NCBI GenBank assembly: GCA_028551475.1
Contig: CM052359.1
Location: forward strand, 27,281,583-27,345,582
DNA: 64,000 nt
Source: Casuarina equisetifolia
Taxonomy: Eukaryota; Streptophyta; Magnoliopsida; Fagales; Casuarinaceae
Direction of reading: 5' to 3'
Positions 58,485 through 64,000 of the stretch are shown here, piece after piece. The notes beneath the pieces are model-generated. The model ran no database searches. It saw only the letters and a program-made list of their open reading frames with translations, and was not told where the DNA came from. The translations under genes and the position numbers were made by a program. Within the stretch, counting starts at the first letter, position 1; the number at the start of each line of letters is the position of its first letter.

Positions 58485-60815
58485 ATGGCCTCCATACCTG
58501 TTCTACTCTTAATGCTTGTTTTCCTACTTTATGATGATGCAGACGCTCAAAAAAACCACTCCGATGTGATAATCTTAGGTTCTTCGCTTTCGCCCAATGC
58601 CAACCGTACTTCATGGCGTTCACCTTCCGGCCATTTTGCATTTGGTTTCTACCCAAAAGGTGATGGCTTCACTATCGGAATATGGCTGATTGATGAACAT
58701 GAAAAGACAGTCGTCTGGACTGCAAACCGAGATGACCCACCAGTCCTCTCAAATGCTACACTGGAACTAACCAGAGATGGTAAGCTGCTACTTAGAACTG
58801 AACCGGACGGAGGGAAGCAAATTTCGGATCTGGAAGAACCTGCAGCTTCAGCAGCGATGCTTGATTCGGGTAATTTCGTGCTCTACAACAAGAGTTCATA
58901 TGTTATCTGGGAAAGCTTTGATTTTCCAACTGACACCATTTTAGGAGGTCAGAATCTGTGTGCTGGCCATAATTTAGTATCGAGTGTGTCTGTGTTGGAC
59001 CAATCAAGCGGACGATTTTCTCTAGCTATGCAGACAGATGGAAACCTTGCTGCCTACCCCGTCAACAGGTCTAATGAACAAGATGATTCTTATTGGGCAA
59101 CCGACACTTGGGGATGGACTTACGAACAACTTACGCTTAGTGATTTAGGCGTTCTGTTCCTAGAAGATAGTTCGTTGAACACAAGAAATTTAACAAATAG
59201 CTCTTATGATGGCAATAAACACGGAACTGTTATCTACCGTGCAACTCTTGATCCAGATGGGATATTTAGATTGTATTTGCACAACTTCGATAGCGATCAC
59301 AACGCAAATTTGTCGGTGTCCTGGTCGGCGATGTACAACCAGTGTGAAGTCAAAGGTTTCTGTGGAATCAACAGCTACTGCTCAGACATGGGCGACAAAG
59401 CTAACTGCAAGTGTTATCCTGGATTTGAATTCTTGAACACCAGCAACAACTTCCTTGGGTGCCACAAGAACTTCAGGGACGAAGGTTGCTGGCGAAGTAA
59501 AGATCCACCGATGCCGTACTTTATGGTTCCTTTGGATAACGTGTTATTGAGCGATTTTCCTTACTCAGTGGTGTCAATGAATCAGGAAAATTGTGAAAAA
59601 TCTTGCTTGGAAGATTGTCATTGTAAGGCAGCATTACATACGAGTGGAAATTGCAGGAAACACAAACTTCCATTGAGATATGGGAGATCAAATGAAAGAT
59701 TAACTTCAACAGCATACTTCAAGGTGATTGGACGTCCAGAAACCGGACATAAAAGGGGTTTGATTTTAACTCTTGCTATAAGTCTGGGTTCCATTTCGTG
59801 CTTTTGTTTTATCCTCGCAATCAATAGTCTCTTCGGCTACATGCATCTAGCTTACAGGTATGGACGTCTGTTAGAAGATGAAAGTTTGGGATTAATTGAA
59901 GGGTGTACATTGCGAACATTTTCTTACCATGAGCTTGAGAAAGCAACGGATGGCTTCAAGGAAGAACTAGGAAAGGGTTCTTTTGGGGCTGTTTACAAAG
60001 GAACTATATCTGGAGGTAACAAAATTGTTGCTGTCAAAAGACTAGAGAAATTCGAGGAAGAAGGGCAAAGGGAATTTCAAGCTGAAATGACCACGATTGC
60101 GCGAACTTGTCACAGGAATTTGGTTCGATTGCTGGGTTTCTGTGTTGAGGGCTCTAGGAAGCTTCTTGTTTATGAATACATGAGGAATGGCTCACTGGCA
60201 GATCTTCTCTTCAAAGCTGAGATGCGTCCCATTTGGAAAGATCGTGTAAGGATAGCACGAGATGTGGCCAGAGGGATTCTCTATCTGCATGAAGAGTGTG
60301 AAGTCCGTATCATCCACAGCAACATAAAGCCCCAAAACATACTTATGGATGATACATGGACAGCGAAGATCTCTGATTTCGGGTTAGCGAAGCTGTTACT
60401 GCCAAATCAATCAAGAATGACTCAGGGGGCGGAGTCGACAACTGGGCGCTTCTACCTGGCACCTGAATGGCACAAGAAGGTAATGCTATCTGAAAGAGCA
60501 GATATATACAGTTTTGGTATCGTTCTTTTGGAGATAATATGCTGTAGAGACAGTATAGAAGTAAATGTTTCAACAGCAGATGAGATAATTCTTTCTAGTT
60601 GGGTTTACGATTGCTTTATGGCTGGAGAGTTGCACAAGGTAGTGGGAGATGAAAATGTGGACTTCACGATGCTGGAAAGAATGGTGAAAGTAGGCTTATG
60701 GTGTATTCAAGAAGATCCAGATTTGCGTCCTCTAATGAAGAATGTAGTCTTGATGTTGGAAGGGACAATGGATATTTCAAGCCCTCCACCCCCAATTGTT
60801 TCCAATGTTGCATGA
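58485..60815 (+). CDS. G-type lectin receptor-like kinase, probable pseudokinase
   Basis: Intronless, 776 residues, same order as its neighbour: signal peptide (1-21; MASIPVLLLMLVFLLYDDADA), B-lectin (about 28-180; SPSGHFAFGFY, WESFDFPTDTILGG), EGF-like (about 285-329; CEVKGFCGINSYC), PAN-like (about 340-410; CEKSCLEDCHCKAAL), transmembrane (about 426-450), kinase fold (about 490-770). The glycine loop GKGSFGAVYKG, Lys518 in VAVKRLEK and SDFGLAK (Asp631) are intact, but the catalytic loop reads HSNIKPQNIL, so Asn613 (AAC, 60321-60323) replaces the catalytic Asp. The activation segment is also rebuilt: GAESTTGRFYLAPEW replaces GIRGTRGYLAPEW, two residues longer. The rest is open and family-like, so it is probably still a protein, perhaps a signalling partner or decoy. 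The frame is open upstream to 58437, but ATG 58485 begins the signal peptide. Confidence 0.93.
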   Translation: MASIPVLLLMLVFLLYDDADAQKNHSDVIILGSSLSPNANRTSWRSPSGHFAFGFYPKGDGFTIGIWLIDEHEKTVVWTANRDDPPVLSNATLELTRDGKLLLRTEPDGGKQISDLEEPAASAAMLDSGNFVLYNKSSYVIWESFDFPTDTILGGQNLCAGHNLVSSVSVLDQSSGRFSLAMQTDGNLAAYPVNRSNEQDDSYWATDTWGWTYEQLTLSDLGVLFLEDSSLNTRNLTNSSYDGNKHGTVIYRATLDPDGIFRLYLHNFDSDHNANLSVSWSAMYNQCEVKGFCGINSYCSDMGDKANCKCYPGFEFLNTSNNFLGCHKNFRDEGCWRSKDPPMPYFMVPLDNVLLSDFPYSVVSMNQENCEKSCLEDCHCKAALHTSGNCRKHKLPLRYGRSNERLTSTAYFKVIGRPETGHKRGLILTLAISLGSISCFCFILAINSLFGYMHLAYRYGRLLEDESLGLIEGCTLRTFSYHELEKATDGFKEELGKGSFGAVYKGTISGGNKIVAVKRLEKFEEEGQREFQAEMTTIARTCHRNLVRLLGFCVEGSRKLLVYEYMRNGSLADLLFKAEMRPIWKDRVRIARDVARGILYLHEECEVRIIHSNIKPQNILMDDTWTAKISDFGLAKLLLPNQSRMTQGAESTTGRFYLAPEWHKKVMLSERADIYSFGIVLLEIICCRDSIEVNVSTADEIILSSWVYDCFMAGELHKVVGDENVDFTMLERMVKVGLWCIQEDPDLRPLMKNVVLMLEGTMDISSPPPPIVSNVA

Positions 60816-62440
60816 AATCAGTATCCATCTTTTTTTTCTTTTTTACGCTAAATTTGTAGTAAAAACCTCGTTAATGTGTTTGGATGTCTACAAACTTTTC
60901 TAAGTATGCTAGACCATATCTATTGTATGCTATCTTTGGAGTTTATAATATCCCGTAGTTGTGAACGCCTACTTCTCTCTGTTGTACGGATGCCATTTCA
61001 TCGTGATTCAATTTCTGTAGTATATCAGCAAGACATTCTCAACATATCTTTCAACTATGAGGAAAAATTGTTGAAGGTATGTCGTCAGTTTCTTGAAGCC
61101 TTAGTTAATTCCCATTTTCTTATCATTTGATTAATTTAGAAACAAGTATGGACGAAGAGGCTTGTAATATATAGATATATATCAAAATGGCTCAAAAAAT
61201 AACTACAAAGTTTCTAAGCTAGTACTAGACTTATATAGCCAATAACCTCTTATCAAAATATCGTTTTCATATTACATTAGTCAAAGGCCAGTTAGTCGAT
61301 ATCCTTTTCATCTTCCTCAATTGGATAGTCGACCATCGATGACTTTTCCAAGGTTGTTTCTTCAAAGCCAGTCCCTTCTCTCCTTGTCTTGTTTCTCAGA
61401 TGTAAGGGTAGTAAAGCATTCACCCTTTGGATAGGATTTGTGGATGACTCTTTAGAGTGGTACTTCTTAAATGTTGAGTTGTTGTTTATTTAGCGGTCAT
61501 GTTGTCTAGTAAGTTTCGGCAAATAGACTTGTTTATATCATGCCTAAGGTGCATACAATGTTTGAGTGAGTTCACTAGGTTCATTCAATGTCAAACCTAG
61601 GGTAAGCCTTTGCATGGAAAGTACTAGTGTAGGCAAAGAGTTCGAGAATGCTATTAAAGCTCGCTTAACTCTCTCTTCTAGCTCCTAGTCGCTTTTCTTG
61701 GCTTTCTTAAGTAGTGAACCGACAACTCCATAAAATAGACTCCCCAGTAGAAACTCAAATTAGAGCTTTGATACAACTATCAAATATTTTGTCTTGACAA
61801 TCTAATCATAGTTGACCACTAAGTGCAGAATTGTTAAAACATAAAATAAGAATAATTGAGCTTGTCTTGTTCAACACAACTTATATTTTTTGAAAATGCA
61901 AAGGAACTTTTGAGAAAACATAAATACTTTTTAAATAAAATAGGGTTTATGGTCAATCAAAAAACTTACAATGTAGGGCTTTAATAGAGCCTCCAAGACT
62001 TATAATTACAACTCAAAGTTTTCTACAGTAACATTGATTCACAAACAAAGGATTGGATGAAAAGATTATACAAGATATTCAAGTATTAGAAGACTCCATA
62101 CCAACAACCTATGATTGTTACTAAATACACACAAAAGTAGTAGAAAATTCCACAAATGAGATTGGAAAGCTAAACTTTTCTTCTGAGCTTCTCCTTTAGG
62201 CCTTCTACTTCACTATTCAGACTACCTTCTTTGAAAATTAGCACTTGGGTTAATAGGCACTTTCTTGCTTTTAAAGCCTCAACTTGGTGCGAACAAACAA
62301 AGGCTACCTATGTTAACCTTTTATGTAACTCTTAAGCATTCAACGTTTCACCATTATGGTGCAACCACATCATATGCACAATACACTTTGGCTTTTGAAC
62401 CAGATTAATTCTCACAGAGCAATTGAGTGTTCGGAGATGA
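60816..62440. other. 3' UTR of the second receptor kinase and intergenic DNA
   Basis: 60816 to about 60965 is shared with the 3' scrap at 48122-48495 and is probably 3' UTR. No gene is recognised after it. Confidence 0.55.
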
Positions 62441-64000
62441 TGTGGCATCCACCTGGATGCCACGTTGTATGGTCAATGGTGGTTCCCAAGATGGCAATTG
62501 TCCTTTATAGCACCCCACCAACTTGCTATCCTTGGCAAGTTGGTGAATGCTTTCCATTGTGCGGCCTTACAGGAGTTTTTTTTTAGTTAAACTCACCAGC
62601 AAGATGCCAATAGCTCTTGAGACATAGATAACAACTTTTTTGGTAAGAGGTTTTGAATTTTGTTCTATAAGATCACAGTTTTGTACATTTGTAAAATTCA
62701 TCATTGGATTTACTACTCTCATCTTGTAATCTAGTTTTCTCTTGTTAATCAATAAAAATGAGAGTTTTCCCCAATCTTCTTGAGTGTTTTTGACATGGTA
62801 TCAAGAGCTTAAGTTTGAAATTTCCTTTGTTTTTGTATTTTCCATTGGTGAACCAATTCTCCATGGTTTTCCATCATTTTGTCTTCCTTCCATGGGAAAT
62901 TTCTCAATTCTAAAACTACTTCCTAAACCCAAAAAACAACACACTATTTTTTGCTTAGTTTTGAGTCCAATTCCATTTCCTTCTAATGCTAGGGAAGAAA
63001 GCTTATTTTTTTGCCTTTATTGCGAAGAAAATGCACTCGTTCTAAAATGACATCATTCTTGTTACTCAATTCTATGAGACTAATTTACCTTACAACACAA
63101 TGACATCCCTTCTATCATAAAAAATTCCATTTCACTCTTCAATGCAAATCATTCTTGGTTCATTGCTATTGACAACATGACATCATCTTTGCTCCTTTAG
63201 AATGATGTTGTTTGCCCTTATTTCCTTTGACGGCCAACAATCCCATTGTTAGCTTTGGCAACAATTCTAGTGGCAGCATGCCATATGTTCTACCACATCA
63301 AAGTGAAAACATTAGCAAAAATTCCTTTCAAATTGGCAAGACATTGCCCCGCACATCGTCACACCAAGCGCCAAAACCTAAAAATCAGATCTAACAAACC
63401 CTAGATCCCATTGATGAGCTCTATTTGCCAAGTAGAGACATGAATCTAATAGCCCCAATATCATTCAAGCTTTTAAGGGCCTTTAATTATGCCATCAAGT
63501 GTAAGATGATGACAATTGCTTTGTCATTTAAAAACAAGTTAGTTTTTGTCAACAAGTCTTATCATAAACCCAAACCCAAATCCCTACTTTGTTAACCCTA
63601 AAAATGGTTTAACTCCATGCCGCAATTGGATCCTCAACTCCATCGCCATCCACCTCTATGACAACCTTATTTACACTAGGGATGCATTCACCATGTGGCC
63701 AAAACTCAAAGCTTGTTTCCATCAGGTCAACCTATCTAGGGTTTATAACTTGATTGATGAACTTTTCACCATTTGATAGAGGAAAAAGCTTATTTAGCCT
63801 ATTTTGGCACCTTTTTCAACTCTTGGACCAGTTTGATATGTTAATTGAATTGAAGTTGCCAAAGATGGTTATATTTTTGCTATAAAAGTAGCATAAAGAA
63901 ACCAACAATTGCTATTTGACACTTTAGGAGGAAATTCTATTGATGCAATCATTTCCTAACTTAATGAAAATGTATTTGATACTCTACAATGTGGAATACC
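62441..64000 (+). mobile_element. Ty1/copia fossil, 5' part, running off the window
   Basis: A putative 5' LTR, 62441-62795 (TGTGGCATCC ... TTTTTGACA), is followed at once by TGGTATCAAGAGC at 62796, a primer-binding site for initiator-Met tRNA. From about 63540 the plus strand resembles the copia gag domain (an AFTMWPKLKACF-like motif and VYNLIDEL). The LTR carries a perfect inverted repeat TGGCATCC/GGATGCCA at 62442-62461. The element is broken with several breaks; its pol part and 3' LTR would lie beyond 64000. Confidence 0.7.

Overview
The window is nuclear DNA of a dicot plant. Evidence: intron-rich genes with GT/AG junctions and AT-rich introns, plant-only families (WAVE-DAMPENED2-like, G-type lectin receptor kinases), Ty1/copia and Ty3/gypsy fossils with plant-type initiator-Met primer sites, L1-type LINE relics, and a decayed plastid petG/trnW insertion. 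I do not assign a species.

Layout. 1-5 kb: a two-exon linker histone H1 gene (1566-2410, +), then a copia fossil. 6.5-14.9 kb: an eight-exon chloroplast-targeted FAD oxidoreductase of the renalase-like type (-), whose large introns carry degenerate tandem repeats. 15.5-20.1 kb: a WAVE-DAMPENED2-like (TPX2 domain) microtubule protein gene (-), with a 5' UTR intron and TATA box. 20.1-35.4 kb: AT-rich intergenic DNA with simple repeats, a copia 3' end with LTR, an ankyrin-gene scrap and an L1 LINE relic. 35.5-37.6 kb: a five-exon gene for a small Alba DNA/RNA-binding protein (+).

From 41 kb on the window is a decaying receptor-kinase cluster. Two intact intronless G-type lectin receptor kinase genes lie head to tail (54445-56823 and 58485-60815, +). 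Upstream lie scraps of further copies: a promoter plus 5' end (41.1-41.5 kb), a 3' end (48.1-48.5 kb), a kinase core (50.1-50.2 kb) and another promoter copy (50.6-50.8 kb) whose internal module has been amplified into a minisatellite with paired units. Between and inside these lie a chromodomain gypsy fossil, a short copia fossil, a solo-LTR-like insertion with a 4-bp target duplication, an L1 relic, an orphan terminal exon and the plastid insertion. The last 1.6 kb holds the LTR, primer site and gag part of another copia fossil running off the edge.

Most notable: the second receptor kinase has Asn in place of the catalytic-loop Asp (HSN instead of the HCD of its neighbour) and a rebuilt activation segment, so it is probably a pseudokinase beside a probably active non-RD sister. 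The gypsy fossil sits between two identical 51-bp direct repeats, far longer than a normal target duplication, that include the end of the orphan exon. Exon limits were read by eye from splice sites, reading phase and family resemblance; no search was run.
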